Positions 1-12,469 of a DNA stretch of 64,000 bases are shown piece by piece (the first letter of the stretch is position 1; each line of letters opens with the position of its first letter). Source of the stretch: Hysterangium stoloniferum. Taxonomy: Eukaryota; Basidiomycota; Agaricomycetes; Hysterangiales; Hysterangiaceae. Made by a program: the position numbers and the translations under genes. The notes beneath the pieces are model-generated. The model saw only the letters and a program-made list of their open reading frames with translations. It was not told where the DNA came from and made no database searches. The stretch lies in NCBI GenBank assembly GCA_015178975.1, contig WHVD01000043.1:124001-188000 (forward strand), given 5' to 3'.

Positions 1-508
1 AAGTTAACATAGACCTCAGAAGAGGACATTATGTGGTCTAGAGAATGTAAATCTGCCACTATATACAATTGCCACACCATTTATGCCATGGTAAGATACA
101 CAGCAGTTAAACCCTGCTAACCATAAGCGCCCATTTGAGCCCTGGTGTTTCACCAGCTACTGCTCTGTCAGCAACATCAAATCATAATAATCAGGACCAT
201 AGATGTATTTAAATTACTTAAAAATCCTCAAAATGGAATTACAAGTTGAATAGGTGATGGTACCTTGAATGATTTTGACCACCTAAGCACCCACAAACCC
301 TAACCCAAATGCTGACTCATCAGCACCTACTGTTAGACAAGGCTATATGACCTGTGAGGCAAGCCCCCAACCATGCTACCACCCCACAATTTTACTTGGT
401 CACTTCACGACCTGGTGGATCAATAATAATATCTTTAAACACTACATCAGCAGTTTTTATTACCTTCTGTGACCATGTCATATTGAGGGCTTCTGTACAT
501 TCCAGCTT
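1..508. other. Unassigned flank, partly unclassified repeat
   Basis: I see no convincing gene. From about 415 to 508 the sequence matches, with many substitutions, a second stretch at about 2940-3130. The match continues after the LTR insertion at 2784-2830, so this is an old dispersed or tandem repeat of unknown class into which the LTR nest was inserted. Confidence 0.4.
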
Positions 509-977
509 TGTTAAGGGTGTGCATGGAGCTTATCGGAGGGTTTCTGGAGAAACCCATGGGAAAGCTGGTAGGACTTGGCTTCAGCTTATAGGCTGCACCC
601 TTGCAAGATCATGTCGTCCAATTTCAGATAGGTGGACAGGAATCCTGGGGAGTCTGGGAGTGGTTGGTTGGTTGAGAGGTTGAAGGGTCGACTGCAGGAA
701 ACCCGTGGAGGTTGAGGGGTCGGGTGGTGATGAGTCAGAGGTCAAGTGGTAGATGGGTCGGAGCCTGTGGGCTCTGATGAGGTAAATAGCGGTGTGTTTC
801 AAAGAGGAGATTAGAGCAGAAAATATACTGAGATTACTGGGGGGAATCTAAGCTGATTTTCTGACTGGATTGTATGTAGAACATCTGCCAGACTATATAG
901 ACTGTGGAATGTATAACATACCAAATCCAGTAATAATGAAATCTAAACTAGTAATCATAAAATGAGATAAGTAAACA

Positions 978-1846
978 TATTACAACCAGAAAACCCGCCA
1001 GACTCCAGGCAATAACTTATATGCACCCGCACCCTGCACGCACCAATTGTCAGTTTACCAGAATACCCGCTGGACTCCATATGTCAGACCTGTCCATGCT
1101 TGACCTTCATCACTTCATGTATCAGTCACCGGAATACCCACTGGACCCCACTCCTGACTATCTCCGACCCTGTCCCACATACCAGTCACCAGACCCCACT
1201 CAGAAAACCCATCAGCCCTCTAACTGAGCCCCATTCCAGTTATGGACAAATGACCTGTCACAATTCGGACTCTGCCCCCGCTCTGTTCCCATTATGGTCT
1301 AATGACCTGTCACAATTCAAGCTCCGCTCTGCTCCATTCTGTTCCTAACACCAAGTTTGGTGTTTACTTATCTTGTTTCACATTTGCTAGTTTATATTTC
1401 ATTATTACTGGATTTGGTATGATATACATTCCACAGTCTATATAGTCTGGCAGATGTTGTACATACAATCCAGTCAGAAACTCAGCTTAGATTCTTCCCA
1501 GTAATCTCAGTATATTTTCTGCTCTAATATCCTCTTTGAACAAAACCACTCTTTACCTCATCGGAGCCCACAGGCTCCGACCCATCTATCTCTCAACCTC
1601 CAACCTTTCATTGCTCGACCCACGACTCATCTCCACTCGACCCCTCAAACTCTGCAGGTTTCCCACAGTCGACCCTTCGACCTCTCAATTCACCAACTAC
1701 TCCCAGACTCCCCGGGATTCCTGTCCACCTGTCTGAAATTGGACAACACGATCTCGTGAGGGCACAGCCTATGTATAAGCTGAAGCCAAGTCCTACCGGC
1801 TTTCCCGCAGGTTTCTCCGGAAACCCTCCACGCACGCAACTTAACA
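978..1846 (+). mobile_element. Solo LTR, family A, nested in the 509-2783 LTR
   Basis: Plus-orientation family-A LTR starting TATTACAACC (the usual start is TGTTACGACC, so the second base has mutated) and ending ACTTAACA. It is flanked by the duplication AAACA at 973-977 and 1847-1851, which lies inside the host LTR's palindrome region. It contains the family palindrome at about 1349-1366 and a CTATATAG box near 1437-1446. Confidence 0.93.
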
Positions 1847-2116
1847 AAACACCAAGTTTGGTGTTAGGAATGGAACAGAGTCCAAAACATGACAGGTCAT
1901 TAGACCATAATGGGAACAGAGTGGGAGTGGAGTCTAAAATGTGACAGGTCATTTGTCCATAATGGGAATGGGGCTCAGTTAGAGAGCTGATGGGTTTTCC
2001 GAGCAGAGTCCGGTGACTGGTACATGGGACAGAGTCAGAGATAGACAGGACAGACATGCACAGGTCCTGGGCGGGTATTACAGTGGCTAATACATGAGAC
2101 AGGGAAGGTTGGGCAT

Positions 2117-2660
2117 TGTTACGACCCATTCCCAGATGTTTCAATATCCGACTTCCGATCTCCGACTACGGAACATCATGGTTACCGTATCATCTGCATT
2201 CTTCCCTTGTTCCGCATTTGGTAATTTGTCCGTTGACAAGTATTCACTCGTTTGTTTGTTATATTCCCGTTTTGGAATATTGTCTCCCTAATATGTCTTA
2301 TTGTATTTCTGTTTTAAGAATACTTCCATTTCCGTCTTATTATGGTCTTAGTTTGTAGTACAATAACGAGTAGACTTATATTAGTTTCCGCAAATTTGTA
2401 CTTTACCTTAGATCTGATATTGACTTAGTTTCTTATTCCTCCTCCCATCTTTCTGTATGCTTGATATTCGGAACTCTTCGGAACTCTGAATATCCATATC
2501 TTCCATCGTAAGCCTTACTTCTGAAATTAAGGACTTTGAGCGTTTGTGTAGAGGCACAGCACATAAGCTGAAGCTGACATCCTGACCCTATCCAATAGTT
2601 CCCGACTTCCCAGTGACTTTCTGATAGTTCCAGAATAAGTTCCCGACACGGCACTTAACA
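2117..2660 (+). mobile_element. Solo LTR, family B, nested in the 509-2783 LTR
   Basis: Plus-orientation LTR of a second family (544 bases), starting TGTTACGACCC and ending GCACTTAACA, flanked by the duplication GGCAT at 2112-2116 and 2661-2665. It is closely related to the inverted copy at 37141-37724. It shares only the GCTTCAGCTTAT block (about 2556-2574, read on the minus strand) with family A. Confidence 0.92.
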
Positions 2661-2783
2661 GGCATGAACAGGATTGACATCCAGGTCCCGGCAGGTATTC
2701 CGGTCAACTGATAACTGGTGCATGTAGGGCGTGGGTGTGGATAGGGTAGTGCCCAGAGTCTGGCAGGTATTCCGGTCATAACA

Positions 2784-4700
2784 AGCTTCCCATTTATTCT
2801 CATTCAGAAACTTATTTTTTTAAAGTGATTAAAGTTTACATTATTCAGAATTATATACATTATATACTTTTGTAAATTCACTGAACCTAAAAAACATAAG
2901 TCAGTCTCCTTTTGGAACCTTGCTGAATACTTACTCATAGATCAATAATAACATCCTTAAATGCTACATATTTGGCTTGGAATAGTATTTTCATTCTTCC
3001 TCAATTTATTTCTCTTGAAGTGTCAGGTGTTTTGTTCCACATTGGACTTCCAACTTCCCATATGGCTGTGATTGCCCTTCCCATGTCATATTGGGGACTT
3101 CTGCAGATTCTAGCTCCCCATTTATTCTTTTTCATACTCATACCCCACTTTCCTTCCATTCCACTCATCTGTCTGTCATTGAATCTTTTAGTATACATTA
3201 TTGTCTTGTATTCCACTAATCTCCAGTTCAAACATTGATTTAGAACCTTTCTGTTAAAAACCACATCATTCAGGCCCCTATGTGTATTTTCAACCTATAT
3301 ATACTGTCCTCTGGCATTGTGGTACCCAAAAAGACACCTACTTAATGATTTCCTTTTCCAACCACTCTATCTCAGTTCTGTTCTAATGACATTCCATTAT
3401 TCCTTGCAACACTTCACTATATCATTTGCCACCTCAGGTGTAATCCTGGTGCCCCCAGTCTTACGCACGGACCCTTTAGTTTTACGTGATTACATAATCA
3501 CCATGTTGCACGGTATAAGTAGCCGGGAAGTTTTCAGGACCTTAGATCTTACCGTATGCTGCACTTGCCTGTATCTTGTTCTGCTCTGGACAATACACTG
3601 TGGTCCTGTCAACTTGTGTGACTGCCAGTGATCCCAATTGACGATGGGATTACATCAGGATATTTATCTTTTTTATGTTGTCTTGTATTCCTTTTCTTAA
3701 TATCCTGTTCTGTTTCCTGATTTCCTTTGTTCTGTTAATATCAAATCTCCATTTTCAGCTCTGTGCTTCCACTTACTTTCCTATAAAACCCCATCATGTA
3801 CACTCCTACCCTTCAGTTTGAATATTGACTCAGAATACCCATTTAGAATCCCCCTCTCATATTTAGAAGCTGGCAGAATAATACCTTCATTTATTTTAAA
3901 GTATTGTTCATACTGCTTGATCCTTTTGCTAGTGTCTGGCCAGACTGAGACTTACTCCCTTTGCAACCTCAGCCTTGGACCCCAATTTATAGCAAAGTGT
4001 CATTATAAATCCTGCTACATACTTGTTGCTTGTTTTAAAGTACTGGAGCACCTGGCAGTTCTGTACAGGGTGCAACATATTGTATGTTGAAGTCAAGCTC
4101 CACTTGTCTTTAGTAACTGGAGTTTTTCCCATTTTGTCCCACTCTTAACACTTCCCTCCAACACTTCCACTTTGGGATAACCTTTTGTCATTTAGTTTTC
4201 CATGCCACATTTCTCATCTATTCCTCCCACATGAGTCTTTTTATATGGTCACATCACATTGAGAGCTCCTGTATATTCTGGACCCATTTAGTACATTGCC
4301 CTCTTCCCCATTCCACTTTGGTATTGATTTGTTTAGTATAAATTATTGTTTTGTGAACTACTTGTCTTCAGTGTGAATATTAACTTGTAATTTCCTTTAT
4401 TGCCCTTGAAGCTTGTATGAGATTATCTTTGGGCTCCTGGAGTATTATTTTGTATCACTATAAATCCTCTCTAAGTCATTGAAGTCATTGGTCTCACAAT
4501 GACTTATGCCTCCAAATCTCAGTCGCTGTTTTCTCACGGCTCAACACTAGATCTTTACGACATGGGACAACGACATGGCATATGTGTTAAGTTTTCAGTG
4601 GTGCTGTTCTTAGACCGTATAACTTTCCGTTTGTCTGAGTAGGTAACAGTTAACTCGTTGTAAACGGATGAGTACTACTATACATGACTCATCCTTATAT
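2784..4700. other. AT-rich degenerate repeat debris, no gene seen
   Basis: Open frames here are short and carry no recognisable domain. The stretch 2940-3130 repeats 415-508 plus 2784-2830, and a third weaker relative sits at about 4233-4290 (similar text around 'CACATTGAGAGCTCCTGTA'). I read this as several diverged copies of one old element of unknown class. Confidence 0.4.
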
Positions 4701-7234
4701 AGCCTAGTAACCCGCTTATTAATAGCCCTGAGTCCTTGCCGCTCGTTTACCAAATTCCCAAAAGTTAACAATATGGGCTTCAGAATGTATTGGAAGGACT
4801 AAATGTCGGATCATCCATTGAGAAGCAACGCGTGAATTAATGAGCGCTCGTATCGCCTGGTATGATCCACCAGGCATATCCGTGGTCGTCCCGGTTTGCT
4901 CAGAACAGCCACTGAAGACCCGTTCCCTTTCAGATGTGGAAGAAACGGAGTCAATTGTTATCCAGCCCCTTCCACAGTTTTCAGCTTCCAATTGAAGGAT
5001 AAAATCTCTTCCATCTGATATAATTGGTGAAAGCGCCAAGTGCACCTACACTATGCCTCAAGAGAGAGAATTCACTGCAAAGGGAACAGCGGGGCCTGTG
5101 ATAATAAGTCATGGCAGTATTAGGTATGAGCACGCAGATAAGCGTCAGGATCTACTGTTGGAATAATGGATTATGTGAGCATGCACAATGTGCTACACCA
5201 GTTAAGCCACCCCATTGTTGTTAGCTTGTCCCTTTGTTTAATTGTTCTTTTGTTCCACCTTTATGTTGTGTCACAAAAATCTATTATTTCTTTTAGTTAA
5301 ATAGAGCAGCTACATGATTGTATCTACATGCGTTTGCAACAGAGTTGGCAAACTTCTTGCTTATACCCCCCCGCCTGTAATTCTAACATCTACTTTATCC
5401 GAACATTGTCCCCTTTGATGTGAGTCGACTCAGCCTCAAGTAACTGTATATCTCTCTTACGACACATTGTTAATCGATTAATTAGAGTAAAATTTATAAA
5501 GTGGAAGGTAAGAGATTGTGATTGCCATTTTAGCTTTTGTGGTGCTATGCGCGATCTTGGAACATTGGATGTGAATAAGTTTACAGCGAACCGACTTGAA
5601 TTGAATTGATGCTACAGGATACTTTCTGTTCTCATTTCCACATGCAGGACCGCTCACCTTCAGTGAACCAAAAAGGAGTCTGCCAGTGAAATCGTGGCGC
5701 GAAAGTGGAGAACATTGTCGAGGGATTAATACCACAAATATTAATTGCGGAATGGGAAATTCTCGAATGTGGATGAAATCCACATATACAGGTTCCACAG
5801 GAACGACCCAGGTGTTGTAAAGGGCAAAAGGCATCTAATTTGTCTCATCCAAACTTCATATTGACGCGAGACCCTAGGATAAACCCTGATGTCCACCTTA
5901 AGACATCGAACAGGGGTTTAGAACCATGGCGAGAAATAGGCCTTTGGGGAAATCAAGTGGTTGTGAGGAGAAGAGACGATGACCAAAACGAATGCACAGA
6001 TGAAGCACGGATGAAGCTCTAAATATTGCATGGATGGATCGGGTAGGGATAGTGGGGATGAAAATGCTGCAGTGAGAAGCATGATATAACTTAGAGAAGA
6101 AAACTCTGGGAATATACCCATAAGGGTTTCAGATCTTCCCATCAGCTATGCTGTTGGTAAGTTAACCCACATAATGGTTCTAGCTGCACCGCAAATGTGA
6201 GCTTAGAAGTTCATGTGGACTCACGCCACTCATTGATTCCGAACCCAAGAATCTTAAAAAAAGTGAACGTGAAAGGTTCAACTGATGTAACGAACCCGGG
6301 ATACGCTACCGAATCACTATAGAGGTAGGGATTAAAGATTACTACAACAACCTTTGTGAAGTTCCAGGGGACAATAGAGTGGGACTCGCCGTAGGGTCGA
6401 CAAGGTGGGAGGAAAAGGGCCACGTAAAGAAAAGGGAGGATGCTGAACCTTTACAATCCCGCACTCCTCCGCCTGCAAGCAGTTAACGAGATACAAGCAG
6501 TTTCAGTCTCTCGTAATGGCACATAAGAATTATCAAATGAACACAGATCTATAGAGGAAAGCACAGCATAGGTGCATCATCACAATCCTCCCTCACTGCT
6601 GGCACACGTGGTTGTCGACCTACTGCAGGCGTCAGTCAACGAGGCTGCCATCCTAAGTAAACAGAGGCAGACAGTCTACCGTTGCAGTTTCGGTTTTTGG
6701 TAAAATAGGTGGGAGAGAAACTACATATGAGGTTGGTTATGACCATCCGACTGGTAATCATTCGAGCAGATATGTTATATGACTCTCAATGAGTCCCAAC
6801 TCTCGTTATCACGATATTCCAGACAACAACCAAAATACAAGGTTCGTTTTCGTCGCTCCGGTCACTGCCAGTATCCGCTTGGTATTAATCCGTTAACCTG
6901 TACCTTCCCTATCCGCCCTGCACTGGATGGATTGGGGGATCATAATAACATACCCCTCATTGAAGCTCAGGATTTTCAAATTGTCGCGTTGAGATAGTAT
7001 ACTGAATTCAGTCAGACGCCTTGGGTACTCGTAGTGAACAAATCTGTCACTAATGGTCGTTCTGCTGGTTCCAAATTGCTGGCCTTGGCCGTAAAATTGA
7101 TATTGTTGTTGTGTTCCGAATGGCAATGTGCGATGGGTAATCAAAGGTGGGGGGTAGGAAAATGTAGGTGTATAAGAGGGTGGGATGGGATTTAGAGGAA
7201 TTTCATAGGACGTACGAGGTCGAGCTGCGCTGCC
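4701..7234. other. Unique-looking stretch without a clear gene
   Basis: Unlike its surroundings this stretch shares no sequence that I noticed with other parts of the window. Several open frames of 70-120 codons lie on the minus strand (4719-5045, 5478-5834, 5918-6142, 6211-6423), but none shows a domain I recognise and I could not join them with convincing splice sites. They could be exons of a decayed host gene or chance frames. Confidence 0.25.
6893..7234 (-). CDS. Candidate exon, Pro/Gln-rich hypothetical protein
   Basis: A minus-strand frame open for about 113 codons, longer than the stretch from its first conventional start. Its first third is proline- and tyrosine-rich (repeated PP and SY pairs), followed by a glutamine/glycine-rich patch (TQQQYQFYGQGQQFG) and then an ordinary charged stretch. 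That composition looks more like a regulatory-protein exon than noncoding DNA. There is no in-frame ATG near the left limit, so if real it would be an internal or terminal exon of a spliced gene. I recognise no family. Confidence 0.25.
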   Translation of the reverse strand, partial: GSAARPRTSYEIPLNPIPPSYTPTFSYPPPLITHRTLPFGTQQQYQFYGQGQQFGTSRTTISDRFVHYEYPRRLTEFSILSQRDNLKILSFNEGYVIMIPQSIQCRADREGTG

Positions 7235-7975
7235 TCACAATCCATGATCTGCCGTGAAATTGTCGCATCACACAAACAATTTCCTGATAAATAACTTGAG
7301 CCTGGGGCGAATTACTCTACTCATAAGGACCGGGTAATAAAAATACTGGCGTGTAATCCATTATGACTGAATATAGATTACATGCACAATTTGTTAATGA
7401 AAACCTGACGGACTTGCCGCAAACAGGCATATTCACATTCGACGCCAATTAGCCTAAGTTAACAATGATTAAAATGGGATGCTTGTTGGAATTCTGAAAG
7501 GATTGAACACGAAGCGCATATTTCCGTTAGATATAGCCCGAGTCGAAAGCGCCCGAGGCTGTCTGTACCTGCGAAGCATGGATAACATCCACTGCATTTA
7601 CATATTCTATCAATGGAGATGTCACGTCTCAACTCACGTAAAAGCTGAATTGCCTAAACATCTAGTGCTCAAGAAGTCGGAAGTTGTCACATTATGCGGT
7701 GAAGGCTGATCAAACTATCCGTAGCTATCATCTGTGCTCTCTGCCGCAGAAGATCTGTTGAAGAGCAATTAGTGTGTAACATAGTGAGTGAACTTGATAG
7801 TAGCCTGGAGCCTGTACGAATGAAGGAGGCTGAGGGGCTTCAAAAGGAAGGGATGAAACGCTAGGTATCCTGTATAAAGCACCGCCACAATGCTATAACT
7901 GGGGATTCATTCCCCTGATACCTGCACCTGAAAAGCGCAGCATCCTTCGGTATCACAACAACCTGCTACCCACCA

Positions 7976-8559
7976 ATGTCAACTTCAAACGAGACGACTC
8001 TGAGCAACCACGATATCGTACGGGGTGAAAGCCTCCTGCAAGAGGTTGAGTGGCTACAACCCTTGGTTTCCCCAGCTGCATTGAGCTCAGAAGAACGGGA
8101 GGAGATCATTGAAGCGGGGATGAGGGAAAGATTCCGGGTAAAGCTTCGAGACCGATGGAGCTGTATCGAACATGGGCACGGTTTGTGTTATCGAGTTCCC
8201 GAAGATGACCAACATATACCACTGTCTGAAGAAGATGTGGAAGTTTGGGTTGAGGAATGGGTACGCAACATGAGATAGCTTTTCATGTACACTGTTCAAA
8301 AACTAGACGCTTTCAGTGCCTAAGAGAGACAAATTGTCCTGATCCACAGACTATTATTAAAATGCGAGGTAGATCCACCCACACCACATCCAATGTAATC
8401 CTGGCAGGCTTACCACACAGACACGGCCAACCACAACTGCACTCCGATTATTCCCCTGACCGAGCCCGACTCGAGACGAGACTCAATCAAGATCACTTTC
8501 TCCGTACACCCCTCCCGGCGGATCTAGATCAAGGGTTCCGATTCCTACATAGCAGTTAG
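7976..8559 (+). CDS. Candidate two-exon small acidic protein, unknown function
   Basis: Exon 1 (7976-8260) starts at an ATG in a good fungal context (CCACCAATGTC), about 100 bases after a TATAAAG element near 7873. Reading on without splicing ends in a stop at 8276. A 56-base intron from GTACGC (8261) to TTTCAG (8316) keeps the frame (phase 0) and joins an open frame running to 8559, giving about 175 residues. Exon 1 is rich in Glu/Asp with a W-containing tail; exon 2 is basic and rich in Arg and His. No family is recognised. The alternative is a 100-residue unspliced protein (7976-8278). Both are predictions from signals only. Confidence 0.3.
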
Positions 8560-8624
8560 AAGAAACACATGTATGAGTAGAGTAGAACGACCCAACACGA
8601 TAATTCTGTCCTGAGTGAGGCTGA

Positions 8625-8828
8625 TACCACAGCTTTACATCCAACCTCAGTCCATATTACAGTCATGACGTGGACTGGGGAGTGGACTCGCTGTATGAGA
8701 GCTCATCGACATCTTCAAGTATTGAAATTGACCCGGGGTATTACTGTGGAGTCGGTTTGGAAAGGGTTGGGATGAATATGCTTTACAACAAAGACAGCTT
8801 CACTGATGGCAAAGCTGATGATATATAA
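8625..8828 (+). CDS. Candidate exon, serine-rich, unknown
   Basis: A 67-codon open stretch with coding-like composition: a Tyr/Ser segment, then a serine run (ESSSTSSSIEIDP) and a Gly/Tyr segment. It begins after a stop at about 8622 and has no obvious start, so it would need to be spliced to something upstream, possibly the candidate gene at 7976-8559. I could not identify the junction. Confidence 0.18.
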   Translation, partial: YHSFTSNLSPYYSHDVDWGVDSLYESSSTSSSIEIDPGYYCGVGLERVGMNMLYNKDSFTDGKADDI

Positions 8829-8948
8829 GAAAATGGCCTATGGAGACGACAGGGCCTTTAACAAGTTCATATGCAAGCAGCTCACTGACCCAAGGCTCGG
8901 AATTGTAATTCAGGAGACGATTGATTTGCTGAAGTGGGAATACATCAG

Positions 8949-9484
8949 TACGGTGTCCTAACTGTATCAGGTCTAGATTCTGACAGCGATGAGTTAAGTG
9001 CGAATGTCACCTACCAGCTTGCCATTAATTTTGATTTTTGAGTTTGACAGATTGATCAGCACTTCCGTTTTGCCAAGCAGGGCAACGGCAACACTTGCCC
9101 ATTTTGGGTAAGTTTGATGAGTCAGCCATCCTTTAGTAAGGTAGGCGTCACTTTAGTTCAGCACCTGTTTATGTAAGCAAAAAAGTGACCTACTCGCACT
9201 CCTTTCTGTGCTTCCACAACATAGATAATCTGTAATTAAAGCCCAGGGAAGTGGAGTTGGGATCTATTCCTCCAGTTCTCAGGTTTAAAACTTGAAAAAT
9301 AATTCACCCTTGCCAAGTAGTAGGACTTACAAATTTTAACTTTTTTTTTGAGTCTCTGAATGCTTAAAAACTTGTTTCCATGTGATTCTGAGATTTTCAA
9401 AATTTCGCAAGTGTCAGTTGATGTGACATTTGCATTTAACTCATCACTGTCAGAATCTAGACCTGATACAGTTGGGACACCGTA
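8949..9484. repeat. 62-bp inverted repeat around a truncated TIR element
   Basis: Arms 8949-9010 and 9423-9484 are reverse complements with about four mismatches, most of them C/T or G/A. The 412-base spacer holds a truncated copy of the TIR element described at 31805-32664. This may be the ends of a larger unrecognised DNA transposon or an inverted duplication. Confidence 0.75.
9139..9420 (-). mobile_element. Truncated copy of the 31805-32664 TIR element
   Basis: Starts just after a TA with AGGTAGGCGTCACTTTAG and is closely similar to the reverse complement of about 32385-32664. The other end of the element is missing. It has no coding capacity of its own. Confidence 0.8.
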
Positions 9485-10598
9485 ATCAGTGAATACACTC
9501 AAAATACTCACGTCTTTCTAGACCCACTTATCCCCCTCGAATTTGAAAACAGGTGTCAGTCATATTAATGGGGTTGTGGCATTCACAGTGGAGGAATGAA
9601 GGTCACACTGCCAAGCTTATGGCAAATTTGGCCTGGGCCTTCCTCTGGTGTCCCGGCACTTGATCAGATGGGATGGAGATGGACGATCAACTGCAATTAT
9701 GTCATTGCTTTACAATCCTGTAATCAAATCACCGCTACACACCAATGTGGATAAGGTTGGGTCGACATTCATTCTACAAATCGCCAGATATTTATCATCC
9801 TTTTGTAAACCTACTGTCTTCTTCGGCAACCTTGGGTATATTGTGGAAAACATCTGTCATGTGCATCAACTGTCAGTAGAGGAGCTCACTCCAATCAGAG
9901 GTTGCATTGAATTCTGGGTACAACCGTGCGTCGCAACATCATATCAGTTCATCCTGCCTACCAAAACTACAACAGACAAAATTACCCACACCGACTTTCC
10001 TTTTGTGGATCTCCTATACAGCTTCTCGTGTGTTGTATGCCTGGTTTCGAGATATTGCTGGAGATGTATTGAAGGTTATAGTGGACAACATAAACCTCCA
10101 TATAGTGACATTGTCACTTTATATCAATGAGGACATGTCATATTCACTGTGGCATGATATCTGGGCCCTGAAAAGCTTCTTCGACGACAGCATGCTTCGC
10201 ACTGATCACATCAACCAGCTGAATGTGGTTTCTTCGCTCATTGGGCCCCTCCTAAGGTATGTTAAGAATGTTTTACCTTCCAGCATCATCTTATATCCGC
10301 CCATGAAAATATCCTACCAGTCTAATTCTGACGCACATGAGTGCAAATGCACACATCCTCTGCTCAGGTGAAAGATTAATCCGCCCAAGATCTCCATTGT
10401 TCTCAGATTCCTTTTTTATCACCGTCCCATTATTCCCTTTAGAGATATATGAAGCACACATTAGTTCTCTAGTAGACAGATTTTTCTCCCTTCTCGAGAA
10501 GAAACACTGAGTATCTACGACTTGTATTTCTCTATACTGCTAAAACAAAGATATTTTGGCCGACTGAGTGAGGTTGACACAGAAACATTTCATATTGT
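9485..10598 (+). other. Unassigned stretch with one open frame (9907-10371)
   Basis: Contains overlapping open frames of about 150 codons (9648-10130 and 9907-10371). I recognise no domain in either frame, and no splice or start signal stands out. It may be a piece of an unrecognised transposon or a decayed host gene. Confidence 0.25.
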
Positions 10599-10619
10599 TT
10601 GTTGAAAATGACTAAAATC

Positions 10620-11300
10620 TTCCCATCATGTCTCACCATCGACATTTATACCCTTACTCACTTTCCCAGACACGAGAAAGAGGCACCAGCTCGGACTTCT
10701 CTCATTGTCAACGTCAACCTCTTTGTGAACACCAGCTTTATCCCATCTCCCTCAACAACTGTGCCAACTGAACCCAGGTCATCAGACATGGACACCAATA
10801 CTGATACCAAACACATAAAGCTACTGCTGTACTCCTCGGTGACACTACAAGCTATTTTCAACACCTCAAAAAAGCAAAAAACCATATCACAACCAGAAAA
10901 CACCCAACTGGAAGCAGAAGTCCAGGTTGGCAAGCTGAAAGAATGACCAATGCTTACTGCAGGTCAATATACACCCCTTGTACACCAAAGCTGGTCTGTC
11001 ACTTGTCACTGATACATAAAGTTTGGAGGAATGAAGCCTAAGGAGATTGTCAGTTATGTAGCTGATGGGACGATGTAACTGTGACTTATGGCATGGTACC
11101 AAGGAGATAATGCACAAATTGATGGTTTCACCCTGGACCAGTACCTAGAAGAGTTTGCATCTACCACACTTGAGAAAAACTGGGCACATCTGGTCAGGGA
11201 GAAGATCCTCATGACCATTCAAGGCAACCAAAGAGGTAGTGACACATCAAGCATATGAGGGGGAAATAAAAAGACTCAGATGGATTTACCAGATAATCAA
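10620..11300 (+). pseudogene. Retrotransposon gag fragment (N-terminal and middle part)
   Basis: The plus-strand translation shows a segment of the type found in mushroom retrotransposon gag proteins: 'KPKEIVSYVADGTM', then 'WYQGDNAQIDGFTLDQYLEEF', then 'WAHLVREKILMTIQGNQ' (about 11030-11230), interrupted by in-frame stops at about 10944, 11010 and 11078. The N-terminal part (10599-10946) is an open frame that may belong to the same gag. It has lost its LTRs and pol here. The family's zinc-finger part lies on the opposite strand at 13025-14459, so this region has been rearranged. The assignment rests on my recall of this gag family. Confidence 0.5.
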
Positions 11301-12469
11301 CACCATATCCATTTATTTGCTTCTGTCACTCTGCATTCACTGGTCCTGCTGGCTTGTGGGTTGAGTTGAGTGTTGCAGGAGCATTGGATAAGAGCTCTGC
11401 TGAAATTCTACTCTCAAATCAGTCATGTAATTACAGGTAGTATATTTGAGGTTATAAAACTCATGAAATCCTTTGAGAACATTATGGCTCTCAGAAATGT
11501 TCAGAGAATGCAGAGATTGAGGTAGTCAGGATTCCAGCCTATTGAAAAAATCAATGTGATGATGGACAAAAGCCTATAGCCATTTATTTAAACATACAGA
11601 GAGGTACACCAACAAAGATCCAACTAAAGGGACAAGCGACAATCTGTGTAATTGGGGGATAGATGACAAATGTAGTCCACTCTCTCAAAATAACAAGTAT
11701 TTCAAACATATGTACATACTACCCTTTGCAGCTTATGGTGAATATCTTACTGTCTGTTATAGGGAATAAGGCTACATGCTAGGAACCACTTTCAAGCACA
11801 TATGGTCACTTTTGCCATTGCCATGTGCTCTAAAACTTCGACTCATTGATAGCCATATACACATTGAATATATTTCCGATCACTGGAAGGTCTTGAGGAA
11901 GTCATCATATAGATACCTGGGATAACAGGAAGCAAGTCATTGTTTAATGGCATCAAAGGCATGTTAATGCTCAGTAGTCCAGGAGGGAAACTGGCAGTTG
12001 AATTCCTTCATGGTGAGGGGTTTAAGGGTGCAGTTGTCAGTATCAATCACAATGTGGTGTGAGGAACATAATGGCATTCTGAGCATACAGTATGTAAGTG
12101 GTACTGGTGATCCAATATTTACTTTAGCTATAAACATGGCTGACTGCCTCATCCCCTTTCCTGAGGTAATCCTTAGCTTCATGAACTTTTTACAATCAAA
12201 GACTTTTCTGATATCAATAATAAATTGACTTCCTCTGCAGGGAGAAGAATTGACAAAGGCCCAGTTGAAATACTAGTGTGCCACTAATCACTGTGGAGGG
12301 GCAGTGTTGAGGTCTAAGTCTAAGGACTAATGGAGACAGAACATCAGGGGTCTATAGAGTGTGTGTGTACTCAACCAGGAGGTCCAGTACTACAATACAA
12401 GTGAAGCTTGGCTTCAATGTACATATGTGTGTGAAATAGTATCCAATAGAACTGAACTCAATATTTAGC
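11301..12469. other. No gene recognised
   Basis: AT-rich sequence with many stops in all frames. The left end may still be decayed gag sequence. Nothing else could be supported. Confidence 0.4.

Larger units (their letters stand above)
509..2783 (-). mobile_element. Solo LTR, family A, hosting two nested solo LTRs
   Basis: A family-A LTR in minus orientation, running TGTTA to TAACA and flanked by the 5-base duplication AGCTT (504-508 and 2784-2788). It is split by two later solo LTRs at 978-1846 and 2117-2660; without them and their duplications it is about 850 bases, close to other family-A LTRs (803-869). It contains the conserved block related to 'GGCTTCAGCTTATAGGCTG' near 581-600, the TATA-like element and half of the palindrome typical of the family. 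With one LTR between matching TSDs and no internal coding sequence, it is the product of LTR-LTR recombination. Confidence 0.93.

Noticed and set aside
1608-2144. 178-codon minus frame
   Set aside because: It runs across the border between two LTRs; other LTR copies do not keep it.
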